DNA of 22,751 nt from a virus. Where the stretch lies: positions 1 through 22,751 of IMG/VR virus record IMGVR_UViG_3300006919_000494; one strand, 5' to 3'. A program made the position numbers and the translations under genes. Shown here in pieces: positions 6,837 through 15,131 of the stretch. How positions within the stretch are numbered: the first letter of the stretch is position 1; every line of letters starts with the position of its first letter. The notes under the pieces are model-generated. The model ran no database searches and had not been told where the DNA came from. It was given only the letters and a program-made list of their open reading frames with translations.

Positions 6837-9772
6837 TAAAACATACTCGCTGTTAAATCGGCGGCTATTCGCCCTGTAGGTTCTTCCTGTTGTTCTAAAA
6901 TTGTCATCATTGCCTCAAACGCGGCAGCCAGCACAGTGTTGCGTTGAGCTCGATTGTTGGCGTCGGCGTATTGTTCGCTAAACAATTTAACCGTGTCCAT
7001 GACGTCGCCCTTGTAGCTGTTGACAAAATCCCGGTCAAACTTTTTGTAAAGTGCTTCGGCTTCCTGTCGCAATCTTTCGTTTTCTTCCACAACTAAAACA
7101 TTGCCTGCTCCTGCAACCCTGGAAGCTCGGCCTTTGTTTGCTACGCTCTGGAAGTCTCTCACCTTGCGGCGCAGTAATCGCCCAATATGGTCGCCAATTG
7201 CTGTTTCGGCTTCCCATAGACTTTCATCTTCTTCGTAAGTGCCAAACAGATCCGACGTTTCAACAGTGCGTTTTGACGCCCCTTCCATTTGTCGAGCTGC
7301 CAGGCGGATTTTGCTTTGGCTCCACTCCTTGTCCTCCAAACGCTTAAACAGTTGATCTTGGAGTTTTGGGTCGTTTAAATGCGAAGCAACAATTACCGCC
7401 GTGTCCTCGTCGATGTAGCCGTTGGTCAGGGCTTGAAAACTTCGGTCTGAAAGATTTCGGAGGGCGGTTGCCGCCTTGGCCACTCGACCGCTGAGGCTGA
7501 CGCCTGCCCGCTGTAAATGCTCCGGCCCTTGTCCAATGTCACGCATGTACTTGGCGGCGTCCAGGGCTGTCCCACGGCCCTCGGCAATGTTCGCCAGGGC
7601 TCCTTTTGCCCTAGCCTCCAGGGGTGTCGCCGCGTCAATGTAACGAACGTTGAGCTCATTAGCCCCAAGTCGGCTTGCCAGCTCGTGGCGATGGTGTCCG
7701 TTGATAACGTAATCTTTGCCGTCCTCGGGATCCCGCCAAATAAGCAGCACGCCGCCGAGCTCTGGATTCCATTTTTTGGTTTCTTTAAGCTCATCGGTAA
7801 CGCCTTGCTTGTCAATTCCGCTTACCTTGTATTGAAAGCGCTTGGCGTCAACGTGCAGGCTGTCCGTTGGGATTGTGTAAACGTCCAGGCTCTTTGGATC
7901 TTTTGGCGTACCGTCGCCCCTGGTTGGTGTTGATTCGCGATAATCTTCTGGTTCCGCGTAATCCTCCGACACCGAGCCCATTAATTGATTTGCAATTTTG
8001 TCAATAAATGATTGGCGGACACCGCTGGCACGTAAATTGTATTTTTGTTTTACGTCCCGCAATTGCTTGGTAGTCAAAATTGACAAATTCTCTGTAACCT
8101 TGCGTAACGCCGCCGGAGTCCTTCGACCTGCCAACGCCTGGCTAATCTGTTTTTTGGCGGCAGCGACCGCCTCCGGGCTGTTCCTTTCGATAAAACGACC
8201 GTCCGGCCCCCTGGGATGCAAAGCTGGGTTCCAGTTCGACATTTTGGTTTCGTCGGCACCAAACATTTCGTCAAACTTGTCCTCGGCATCGTCCCCAAAA
8301 ATCCCTGAAAGAATTTCGGCAATGAGTTCAGCCTGGGCGAGCACGTCGTCGTCATCGTCATCGTCGGGCGCGGCGTCAACTGGCTCCGCCGACAATCGCA
8401 CCGTTCTCCGGGCTGCCGCAACAATATCCGCCGCCGACGTTTCGCCGTTGCCAATTGAGCTCATCATTTGCGCGTCCTCGCCGAACAAATCGCCGAGTCC
8501 GTCGTCGCCAATGTTGCCGCCCACTTCGCCGCCCATCATTGGATCCTGGTTTCCCTGCCCTGGAGGCATCATCCCAGGTGGCATCATGCCGCCCCCTGGG
8601 TCGCCAGCGCCGGCGTTTGATTGCTGTTCCATTGCTTGCTCTGCCAATGGTTTAAAATCAACCTGGAAGTCGATTGCCTGGCCAAAGTTTAGCATTACCA
8701 GGGGCTTTAAAATTTGCTCAGTCAGGTCGTTAAGGATCTGAACTAACCAGGTATCCAGGCTGGCATAAAACGCAGCCATTGGGATCCGTTTGCCGGCATA
8801 AGCTCCGCCGCCGTCGTCATTTAAAACTCCGTCCGGGATCCCAATTCCGGTTCTAATTTCGGCGTCCAGGTCTTTTGGGTATTGCAAAATATGGGTTGGG
8901 TTTGATGCAACCTGGGCTCTTTCGATTGGCCAGAGCTCGTTACCGTTAGCGTCACGTTGCGATGGCCGGACAATCGTGTTCCCGGCTCGGATCTGCTCGA
9001 CAATTTGCCGCGCAATGTCCCGGTTTGGCACTGGTTGGCTCATGCCGTCAATGTAGGTTTCGCCGTCCGGGTATCCTAAGCTTGCTCCGCCATAAGCGTC
9101 TTTGTGCATAAATAGCCGCCGAACGTCCAAGGCTCCACCGTCAAGCCATTTGTCTGCCCAGGGTGAATAAGCCCCCATCAAACACGACTGACCGTAAAGC
9201 TCCCCAGGGTCGCTGTTGTGGCTGTGAAAAAACGCCTCGGGAAAACCAATGTCAACCTTTCCCTCATTTTGCACTCGTGAAAATTGGACGCCGCAAGGTT
9301 GTCCGTCTTTTAAAATTAGCCGGCAATCTTGCGCGTGCCTGGATTCAATTCTGTTAATTTCGACAAGCTTACTGCTGCCCAGGTCTAAAATAATTTCGCC
9401 GGCTGACCATCCCCAAACCTGAGCGGCGCAAATTTCGTGCAAATGATTTCGCCAAATCTTTTTTACCTGGCGTTCGACGTAAACTCCAACTTCCGGCCTG
9501 TCAGCCTGGACACCTTCAACAAACTCGCCGTTTTCTTTGTATCCAAACTCCGCCCCAAACAGCGGTGCCGACCGGGTAGCGACCGCTAACCGCACTTCGG
9601 GATCCACAAGCATGTTGTAAACAGTCGCAAAGCTAAACGGCGGCAAATCCCTGGGCTGGCTCCAGTACCGATGGTTGATCGGATCATACTTTGATGTTCT
9701 TGGAACCGCTGTGTAATTTTTTCCGTCGGCTTGTTGTTTCAAGCCCATCCATTTTTTTAAATTGCTAAACAT
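6836..9772 (-). CDS. Portal protein fused to SAP-like and ParB-like domains
   Basis: A 978-residue protein. Residues 1-390 form a DUF935 (Mu gp29-like) portal: DLPPFSFATVYNMLVDPEVR, WGWSAGEIILDLG, the DVRRLFMHKDAYGG region and GIGIPDGVLND. A Met/Pro/Gly linker and seven consecutive Asp follow, then NPALHPRGPDGRF (about 515-527). A SAP-like motif LTTKQLRDVKQKYNL...FIDKIANQL lies near 566-597. A ParB-like nuclease fold follows (VYTIPTDSLHVD, then the VINGHHRHELASRLG box at about 689-703), then a ParB-type HTH region (SLSGRVAKAATALRNLS, GYIDEDTAVIVASHL) and a coiled coil. Ordinary portals are about half this length. ATG 9772 was chosen because AAGGA stands 6 bases before it. Confidence 0.85.
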   Translation of the reverse strand: MFSNLKKWMGLKQQADGKNYTAVPRTSKYDPINHRYWSQPRDLPPFSFATVYNMLVDPEVRLAVATRSAPLFGAEFGYKENGEFVEGVQADRPEVGVYVERQVKKIWRNHLHEICAAQVWGWSAGEIILDLGSSKLVEINRIESRHAQDCRLILKDGQPCGVQFSRVQNEGKVDIGFPEAFFHSHNSDPGELYGQSCLMGAYSPWADKWLDGGALDVRRLFMHKDAYGGASLGYPDGETYIDGMSQPVPNRDIARQIVEQIRAGNTIVRPSQRDANGNELWPIERAQVASNPTHILQYPKDLDAEIRTGIGIPDGVLNDDGGGAYAGKRIPMAAFYASLDTWLVQILNDLTEQILKPLVMLNFGQAIDFQVDFKPLAEQAMEQQSNAGAGDPGGGMMPPGMMPPGQGNQDPMMGGEVGGNIGDDGLGDLFGEDAQMMSSIGNGETSAADIVAAARRTVRLSAEPVDAAPDDDDDDDVLAQAELIAEILSGIFGDDAEDKFDEMFGADETKMSNWNPALHPRGPDGRFIERNSPEAVAAAKKQISQALAGRRTPAALRKVTENLSILTTKQLRDVKQKYNLRASGVRQSFIDKIANQLMGSVSEDYAEPEDYRESTPTRGDGTPKDPKSLDVYTIPTDSLHVDAKRFQYKVSGIDKQGVTDELKETKKWNPELGGVLLIWRDPEDGKDYVINGHHRHELASRLGANELNVRYIDAATPLEARAKGALANIAEGRGTALDAAKYMRDIGQGPEHLQRAGVSLSGRVAKAATALRNLSDRSFQALTNGYIDEDTAVIVASHLNDPKLQDQLFKRLEDKEWSQSKIRLAARQMEGASKRTVETSDLFGTYEEDESLWEAETAIGDHIGRLLRRKVRDFQSVANKGRASRVAGAGNVLVVEENERLRQEAEALYKKFDRDFVNSYKGDVMDTVKLFSEQYADANNRAQRNTVLAAAFEAMMTILEQQEEPTGRIAADLTASMF

Positions 9773-10262
9773 TTTTGTTCCTTGCGGCTTCAAATTCCAT
9801 TTTTGCCTTTATGGCTCCGTTCCTGGCTTGCACAGCTATTTCCTCGTCATCGTAAGCCAGCATTGTTAAATTGTAAGCTGCTTCAAAATCGGTTACGTCG
9901 TAATTGCCAAGCTCTAAACGTTGCTGAGCTTTTACCCTGGGCAAGTTTCCGTAATAGCCGGTAAGCTCGTCGTCAGAAAGCTTTGTCACGTCCAGGTTAA
10001 ACCAAAACGAAACGTCGGCCTTTAGCGTTTGCCGGTTTGCCAGGGAGGCGTAAGCAATCCCTAAAGCGTACCAGGATTGTAACGATTGCGTCACGGAAAC
10101 TTTTTTTAGCAATGTTTTGCTTAGGTATTCCTGGACACCCCGCAAAAACCCAATTGTTGGCTTTAAAAAATCCCCGTCTTTTGGCAATTTTGCCTGGCGT
10201 TCAATTTTTTTAATTTCCAACCAGTCCTGCAATGTCAGCGTTCCAATGCTCGTTTTTATCAT
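9765..10262 (-). CDS. Unknown helical protein upstream of the portal
   Basis: A 165-residue protein with a 4-base ATGA overlap after the baseplate candidate. It is mostly helical and aromatic-rich: LTLQDWLEIKKIERQ, GFLRGVQEYLSK, SWYALGIAYASLA, VSFWFNLD, and an acidic-to-basic C-terminus FEAARNKNV. Its end overlaps the portal start by 8 bases and carries the portal ribosome site. I do not recognise the family. From position it may act at the portal-tail interface or in portal assembly. Confidence 0.5.
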   Translation of the reverse strand: MIKTSIGTLTLQDWLEIKKIERQAKLPKDGDFLKPTIGFLRGVQEYLSKTLLKKVSVTQSLQSWYALGIAYASLANRQTLKADVSFWFNLDVTKLSDDELTGYYGNLPRVKAQQRLELGNYDVTDFEAAYNLTMLAYDDEEIAVQARNGAIKAKMEFEAARNKNV

Positions 10263-12013
10263 ACCTGGCCCCCGTCCGTTTCGCTGTTAGGCTGCCCGTC
10301 GGGCGTTGGGTTAATTAGATCCGAGTCTGGCGTTGTTGGTTGGTCGGCAACGACGTATTCCTGATACCATTCCGCTTCGTAAACAGGCAAGCAAAACGAT
10401 TTTCCCAGGTATCGCGTTCGCCATTTTGGCTGCCCAATTAGCTTTACTGGCTGGCCGCCAATTTCAGTAAGCACCGGGCAAGGTATTTTGTAATAAACTC
10501 GCTGAGTGTATCCCGAGTAGCACCAGCGTTGCGTTGGTGCCGATTCGTTTATGCAAGTTTGATAGTCGCCCTGAATTTCCGTGAGGCTCGTGTCGTAACC
10601 TGTCGGATCCTCCGAGCTTACTGGTTGTTGAGTTACCGACACCGGGGCGTAAGTTGTGGCAACCTGGGTTTCAATAATCGGTTGCTCGCTTAGGTTGTAA
10701 TCCGTGTTTATCCAGGACTCGCCAGGGCTTGGGGGTTGACTACAAGCAGCGTAGGCAAATTTTGGGGGCGGCATAATTAACTGCCCATCGTTTGAAAATT
10801 CTGTACCGGCTGGCAATTCATTGCATAGGTTTGTTTCGCCAGCGTTAAAGCGTCCTGGGCTGCCCTCAATGTCGCCAGCGTAAATCCCTGCAAATCCGAC
10901 ACCATTGCGTTCCAGGTACAACGAACCGTCCCAACTATCCCAGTTCGACGGAATTGGCTGAAACAGCCCTAAGTTTGCCATTTGGTCGTAAATGCTTGAC
11001 GTTGCGGTTGCCGTCACAGCAAAAGAATATTGGTTACTAAAATAATCCTCGTTTACGGTCATAGAAGTAATTAAAAACCCTTTGCTTCGGTTTGCAATAA
11101 AGCGGCCCAGGCGTTGCTCCAAAAGAGCGTCAAAAATTTCCCAGGCTCGCACGCGCGGCGCTGTTTGCGATAACGTCATGCGCAGGTTTATACTTATTTC
11201 GCTTTTGCTTGAATCGGCATTTGGCCACTTAAACCGAACCGATGTTGGCATATTTATATTGATTACGTCAGCAGGAAAAGCACTAGGGCTCTCTATTTCC
11301 TTGTCGGTAATTGTAAAATTTAGTCGCTTGTGGTCGGCTGTCATTGACCAGTTAAAGCTGCGAGCAAAGTTTTTAATTTTTGGAAACCTGGCAAGCACGT
11401 ACCCTCTCATTTGGTCAGCCAAAAACGATTCTACAGTTGTTTTGTTTGTCCCTGCTTGGGGCTGCATTATATTGTAAAGCTCAACGTACCCGGTTGTTGT
11501 CCTGTTGGTAAAACCATTTGGGCCGATGCTAAATGAGTTTGTCCAGTTCAACGCTTTTACGTCGTCTGGCCCGGGCGTGGTTCCCCCTGCGTAATCTTTA
11601 CCAGCGCAGCCTGGAGGAACAGCAAATTTTATAACGTAGGTAATTTGACTTACCTGGCCGGCGCCAATGTTTTTTATTTCGCAGCTTTGCGGATATGGGC
11701 CGCCGTTGACGTCGTACTGCCAATCCGAACTGGTGCCGTAATCGCCCTGAATGTAAAGCTCAGTTCCAAGACCGATTTCGCCGGGTACGTGCAATTCTTT
11801 GCCAGCAATTAAAAGCCGATTTTTTAAATCGTCAACTACAAAGTCGTTGTAAGTGCAATTGTAATCATCGTCGGCAGGAAAACAAAAGTCGACAATGGAA
11901 AGCGTGTAAACGTGAGCAATAATTGTCTGGCCGGTCTGGTCATACTCTGGAGCAAACTGACAACTTATTGATGCGTTTTGCGAAAATTGATAATCGTTGT
12001 ATTTGATAGGCAT
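10259..12013 (-). CDS. Large baseplate or tail-tip protein (unrecognised family)
   Basis: A 584-residue beta-rich, aromatic-rich protein immediately after the tape measure. Residues 1-130 hold strands with several cysteines (IVDFCFPADDDYNCTYNDF, PQSCEIK, PPGCAG). Residues 195-370 include a helical stretch and LRMTLSQTAPRVRAWEIFDA. The C-terminal part contains CINES, CYSGY, IPCPV and FCLPVY, followed by an acidic Pro-rich tail. The gene after the tape measure normally encodes distal tail, hub or baseplate proteins, hence the call. I see no lysozyme or peptidase motif. GGAGG lies about 9 bases before the ATG. Confidence 0.5.
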   Translation of the reverse strand: MPIKYNDYQFSQNASISCQFAPEYDQTGQTIIAHVYTLSIVDFCFPADDDYNCTYNDFVVDDLKNRLLIAGKELHVPGEIGLGTELYIQGDYGTSSDWQYDVNGGPYPQSCEIKNIGAGQVSQITYVIKFAVPPGCAGKDYAGGTTPGPDDVKALNWTNSFSIGPNGFTNRTTTGYVELYNIMQPQAGTNKTTVESFLADQMRGYVLARFPKIKNFARSFNWSMTADHKRLNFTITDKEIESPSAFPADVININMPTSVRFKWPNADSSKSEISINLRMTLSQTAPRVRAWEIFDALLEQRLGRFIANRSKGFLITSMTVNEDYFSNQYSFAVTATATSSIYDQMANLGLFQPIPSNWDSWDGSLYLERNGVGFAGIYAGDIEGSPGRFNAGETNLCNELPAGTEFSNDGQLIMPPPKFAYAACSQPPSPGESWINTDYNLSEQPIIETQVATTYAPVSVTQQPVSSEDPTGYDTSLTEIQGDYQTCINESAPTQRWCYSGYTQRVYYKIPCPVLTEIGGQPVKLIGQPKWRTRYLGKSFCLPVYEAEWYQEYVVADQPTTPDSDLINPTPDGQPNSETDGGQV

Positions 12014-13317
12014 TACGGCCCCCCTCCCGGACGAGGCGGAAGTGGTGGATTAAATTGCGCCGGGCGTGGAATGTAACTTTCATCTTTAAACGGATTCTGA
12101 CCAAACATTCTCGCACCTTTTGAGCCTGGGCCGCTGGCCGTCAAAAAATCTTGGACAGCTCTGTTGTAATCCGCTGTCGCGTCCAAGTAATTTTTTATTG
12201 CTTCCATAGGAGTTTCTTCAGTTTTACCCGTAAAATCTAAAAGTTCGACGATTACGTTTACTGCCGCCAGTTGCTTGCGGAAAGCCTGAACCATAACTGT
12301 CAACATTTCAATTATTGATTCGATTGCAGGCAAAAACGGCATCAACAGATCCAAAATTTCCGTCCAAAGTTGGTAAACTGCTTCCTCAAAGTTTGTCCAG
12401 GTTCTTGAAAATTGTGCAATGTCGGATCCAAACCGCTCGTTTCGCTCAATGCGGCTTTCAATCCTTGCCATTTCTCGCTCAGCCAGGGCTCCGCTTATTT
12501 CTCCGCTGACTTCTGCAAGCTCTTGTTCTTGGCTTTTAAATACTTTTACAAGCCCAACAGTTGCCAACGCCAGGGCTGTTAGCCCAACCACAACGGCAGC
12601 AATTACGGCTGTTACTGGGTTAGACAACGCGCCAGTAATTGCACCGCCAGCCCCGCTAGTCGCGGCGCCTGCTGTCGCCCTTCCCGCTGCTGCTCCAGTG
12701 GCTCCGCTGGCAGCTCTGCCAATAGCGGCGTCCTCGGCAACCCTGGCGGCTGTTCCCTTAATGTTCTGTAACTGCCTGGGTGCGACCGTCGGCAACCTTT
12801 GGCGTCCCAGAAAATCGTTGAGAGCTTTTGGCCGAAACATTCTTGGAATATTTCCACCCTGGGCAACAACCAGGGCTTTTAACAACCCAATGATCTGAGC
12901 TCGCTGTTTAGCTGCAATTTTATCCCAAATCGTTGAAGCAGCTCGCTGGGCTCCGCCTGTCATTCGTTGGCCAAGAGCTGAGCCAGCCTGGCGAAGCGAT
13001 GCGGGAATTAGATTAGCTGCCGACCGAAGCAGTTGACCAGGTAATTGCACAATCCGTTGGATAGACTGTTGCGTTCCCTGGATTAGCCGCTGAATTGCTG
13101 CCGATTGAGCAGTTCCCTGGCGAATTGCGTTAATAATTTGATTTATCCAGGATCCGCCGTTTCCTGGCGTTGCTGGCTGTCCTGGCTGGGCCGGAGGCGG
13201 CGTCGTTGGCTGCGAGGGTCGGTTTGGTTGCGGTGGAGTTGTCGGCGAGCCTGGGGGCGACGGCTGGCTTTGTCCCGCCGACTCGTCGACAATAACGACT
13301 TCAATTTTTTCAGCCAT
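12013..13317 (-). CDS. Tape-measure-like protein (short) with a membrane-type segment
   Basis: A 434-residue protein. Residues 18-52 are Pro/Gln/Ser-rich (QPSPPGSPTTPPQPN). Residues 55-200 are Gln/Ala-rich amphipathic helix, 203-228 are Ala/Gly/Thr repeats, 234-258 are a long hydrophobic segment (AVIAAVVVGLTALALATVGL), and then come charged helices and a Pro-rich tail (PPLPPRPGGGP). A helical, Ala/Gln-rich chain with a hydrophobic segment is typical of tape measures, which set tail length and are ejected during infection. At about 0.15 nm per residue the length suggests a tail of roughly 65 nm at most. Its gene follows the chaperone candidate with no gap and overlaps the next by one base (TAATG). 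Confidence 0.65.
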   Translation of the reverse strand: MAEKIEVVIVDESAGQSQPSPPGSPTTPPQPNRPSQPTTPPPAQPGQPATPGNGGSWINQIINAIRQGTAQSAAIQRLIQGTQQSIQRIVQLPGQLLRSAANLIPASLRQAGSALGQRMTGGAQRAASTIWDKIAAKQRAQIIGLLKALVVAQGGNIPRMFRPKALNDFLGRQRLPTVAPRQLQNIKGTAARVAEDAAIGRAASGATGAAAGRATAGAATSGAGGAITGALSNPVTAVIAAVVVGLTALALATVGLVKVFKSQEQELAEVSGEISGALAEREMARIESRIERNERFGSDIAQFSRTWTNFEEAVYQLWTEILDLLMPFLPAIESIIEMLTVMVQAFRKQLAAVNVIVELLDFTGKTEETPMEAIKNYLDATADYNRAVQDFLTASGPGSKGARMFGQNPFKDESYIPRPAQFNPPLPPRPGGGP

Positions 13318-13650
13318 TTATTTCCTCAATGCTTTCGTTAACGACCGCCGAAAATTTGCATCTGCCGAAACGAACGACTCGCTTACTGCTACCCAAATTT
13401 GTCTGGCAATTGTTTGCGATTCCCTGGGGCAACCCAATGCCGAGAGCGATTGAGCTGCTGCGCTCAAAAATTCGCTGGTGGCTACGAATTGGCCCTCGAC
13501 ATCGGTGAGCCCGTGGGTTGCTTCCAATTGTTCAAACATCAATTTTAATTCAACCAGGTCGGCGCCCCAGGTTTCATCAGAAAACCGAAACTCTAATTCG
13601 CCGAGCTCTAATTGAATTGTCCGTTTTTTTTTGTTCTTGCCACCAAACAT
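13318..13650 (-). CDS. Probable tail assembly chaperone
   Basis: A 110-residue acidic-to-neutral protein with a basic N-terminus (GGKNKKKRT), then LELGELEFRFSD and helices (LVELKLMFEQLEATHG; FLSAAAQSLSALG). Its size and place between the tube candidate and the tape measure match tail assembly chaperones. I see no frameshift extension, because the tape-measure gene begins right after its stop (TAA then ATG). The codons for KNKKK contain a run of nine A (13624-13632). AGGAG lies 6 bases upstream of the ATG. The function is inferred from order. Confidence 0.5.
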   Translation of the reverse strand: MFGGKNKKKRTIQLELGELEFRFSDETWGADLVELKLMFEQLEATHGLTDVEGQFVATSEFLSAAAQSLSALGCPRESQTIARQIWVAVSESFVSADANFRRSLTKALRK

Positions 13651-13661
13651 TTTTTCTCCTG

Positions 13662-14150
13662 TTAAGCTTGCGTTCCAAACACGCCGGTAGATTCGTTCGG
13701 GTAAACTCTTAACCGCAATGGGATAGTTCGCAAGTCCTGGCCGTAAAGTGCCCGAACAGGGTATCCTTCAGCAAGAACAGAAAGCGGGAACGTGACCGAA
13801 GCTGGCGTTGCGCAGCTACCCGCAACCTTTGTTAAAATCAACGTTTTTGCCGCGCCTGTGCAAGATCCAACCGTTTGGTCAAATTGACCAATTACACCTG
13901 AAACTAAAGCTGTTCCGGCCCCGTAGGGTTCGGTCAACTCTAAAATCCCGGCGTTTTCCGCCTCCAAAGATTCAAACTCAACAAATTGAGCTCGTCCACG
14001 GTAAATTGCGTTTACTGGGCCGTCGCCAAAAACGTCGCCAGTAATTAAGCGCTTAAAAAATTCGTGGCTCAATGTAAAGCCCTGGGTTGTCAATCCTAAC
14101 GCAGTACCGTCGTAAGTGGCTGTGTACGGCCCAGCAACAAAATTACTCAT
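13662..14150 (-). CDS. Probable major tail tube protein
   Basis: A 162-residue beta-rich protein beginning FVAGPYTATYDGTALGLTTQGFTLSHE, a pattern common in tail tube proteins where an early YDGxxLG turn is followed by a strand. It continues with VNAIYRGRAQFVEFES and ends with PLRLRVYPN. It lies directly before the chaperone and tape-measure candidates, the standard place for the tube subunit. Hexameric rings of such proteins stack to form the DNA channel of the tail. GAGGG lies 9 bases before the ATG. Assignment rests on style and order. Confidence 0.65.
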   Translation of the reverse strand: MSNFVAGPYTATYDGTALGLTTQGFTLSHEFFKRLITGDVFGDGPVNAIYRGRAQFVEFESLEAENAGILELTEPYGAGTALVSGVIGQFDQTVGSCTGAAKTLILTKVAGSCATPASVTFPLSVLAEGYPVRALYGQDLRTIPLRLRVYPNESTGVFGTQA

Positions 14151-14571
14151 AACTAAATCCCTCTAAAACTTTCTCGGTGTGAAGTGTTGCGCCCTGGGAA
14201 GCGTAATTTGCTTGTTTTTTAAACGATTGTGCGCAGCCTGGGCAATTGTAAAGTTCCGCGCTGTCGGTTGCTGCCTCTAAATTTGTTGCCGTTGCCAGGT
14301 ACGCCCTGGGCGTATTGCACGCCAACGAATAACGCAATCCGCCGTGTCCTTCAACTGGCCCGCTTTTGTCGCGGACGAGTAAATGGGTCAAAACAATAAG
14401 GCCAATCATCGGCTGGCGATTGGCACCGCATTTTGGACAAGCCGGGTTGTCGTGTTCAATTTCAAATAAAAACCGCTTGCCGTTTTCCAAGCACTCTGGG
14501 TTTCGGCAAAACGCCGTCGCCGGCTGCCGCAACGTCCTATCTTCCGGCACTGTAATTTTTTCGTTGTTCAT
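14143..14571 (-). CDS. Zinc-ribbon protein in the tail gene cluster
   Basis: A 142-residue protein with two pairs of cysteines forming a likely zinc ribbon: Cys22-x4-Cys27 (FCRNPEC) and Cys45-x2-Cys48 (CPKCGAN), with a later CPGC at 110-113. Between them lies a hydrophobic strand (MIGLIVLTHLLV). Such knuckles bind one or two zinc ions and mediate contacts with protein or nucleic acid. I do not recognise the family. It overlaps the previous gene by 4 bases and the tail-tube candidate by 8, so it is translated with the tail cluster. A role as structural adaptor is possible but unproven. Confidence 0.65.
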   Translation of the reverse strand: MNNEKITVPEDRTLRQPATAFCRNPECLENGKRFLFEIEHDNPACPKCGANRQPMIGLIVLTHLLVRDKSGPVEGHGGLRYSLACNTPRAYLATATNLEAATDSAELYNCPGCAQSFKKQANYASQGATLHTEKVLEGFSYE

Positions 14572-15131
14572 TGTTCCACCATTTTTCCAATAAACTCGGC
14601 TCCGCTAAAATTTATTCCCCGGATCATTACAACCTGGGTATTGCCACCCGTGTTTGTCCGCCCGGCGTCAAAAATATCTGCCGTTGCCATCCTGGGTTTG
14701 TTGTCCACCGATGTAGGAACCAGGGGCCGAACAAATTTTCCGTCGATTCCCTGGGCCGTAAGGTCATCGTTCGCTGCGTTGATTGTATCGTAATCTTGGC
14801 GAAGAACACGCGAAACTTCGCTTAACAACGTGTTGGTGCTTCGCAATCTATCCAGGAAAGCACTTTGCCGTTTCCGGTCTTTTGGAACGTTTCCCATCCG
14901 CTGCATAACTGCGACTCGCACGCCAAACAAATCGTTTGCCGGAGCTCCAAAAGTGCCTGAATACCTGCCAGGGCTCGCCTGGTTCGGGCTGACGGCATAA
15001 AACGTTTGGCCGGACATACTTGGCCCCTCGTCGTCGAGCTCGATTTGGATAGCGTCCTGGGGGATTCCAAGCGATTCAATAAGCTTGTCGCGAACAGCAA
15101 TTAACAACGATGTTTCGGCCTCTAATATCAT
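14568..15131 (-). CDS. Probable tail terminator or neck protein
   Basis: A 187-residue protein with GGGAGG 7 bases before the ATG and a 4-base overlap with the preceding gpG-like gene. It begins with a helix (EAETSLLIAVRDKLIESLGI) and then alternates short beta segments (AIQIELDD, NDLFGVRVAVMQRMG) and helices. This arrangement, together with its place between gpG-like and tail-tube genes, fits tail terminator proteins (Mu gp37 or lambda gpU role). No diagnostic motif is present, so the function comes from gene order. It ends with an ATGA overlap into the zinc-ribbon gene. Confidence 0.5.
   Translation of the reverse strand: MILEAETSLLIAVRDKLIESLGIPQDAIQIELDDEGPSMSGQTFYAVSPNQASPGRYSGTFGAPANDLFGVRVAVMQRMGNVPKDRKRQSAFLDRLRSTNTLLSEVSRVLRQDYDTINAANDDLTAQGIDGKFVRPLVPTSVDNKPRMATADIFDAGRTNTGGNTQVVMIRGINFSGAEFIGKMVEQ

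Noticed and set aside
7998-8741. Plus-strand open frame of 247 codons, rich in Ser and Pro
   Set aside because: It lies wholly opposite the portal gene, over the Asp-rich and Gly/Pro-rich linker. The reverse of GAC/GAT codons gives Ser runs. There is no ribosome site and no independent domain.
9773-9793. Seven-codon N-terminal extension of the portal from a TTG
   Set aside because: The extension lies inside the previous gene and the AAGGA that serves ATG 9772 is within it, so the later start is better supported.
12419-12898. Plus-strand open frame of 159 codons, rich in Ala and Pro
   Set aside because: Mirror of the Ala/Gly-rich part of the tape-measure gene. Its composition is explained by the opposite strand.
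13624-13632. Run of nine A in the chaperone candidate as a programmed frameshift
   Set aside because: Tail-chaperone frameshifts occur near the end of the first frame and extend into a second one. Here the run is at codons 6-9, and the gene reads through normally to a stop at the tape-measure start.
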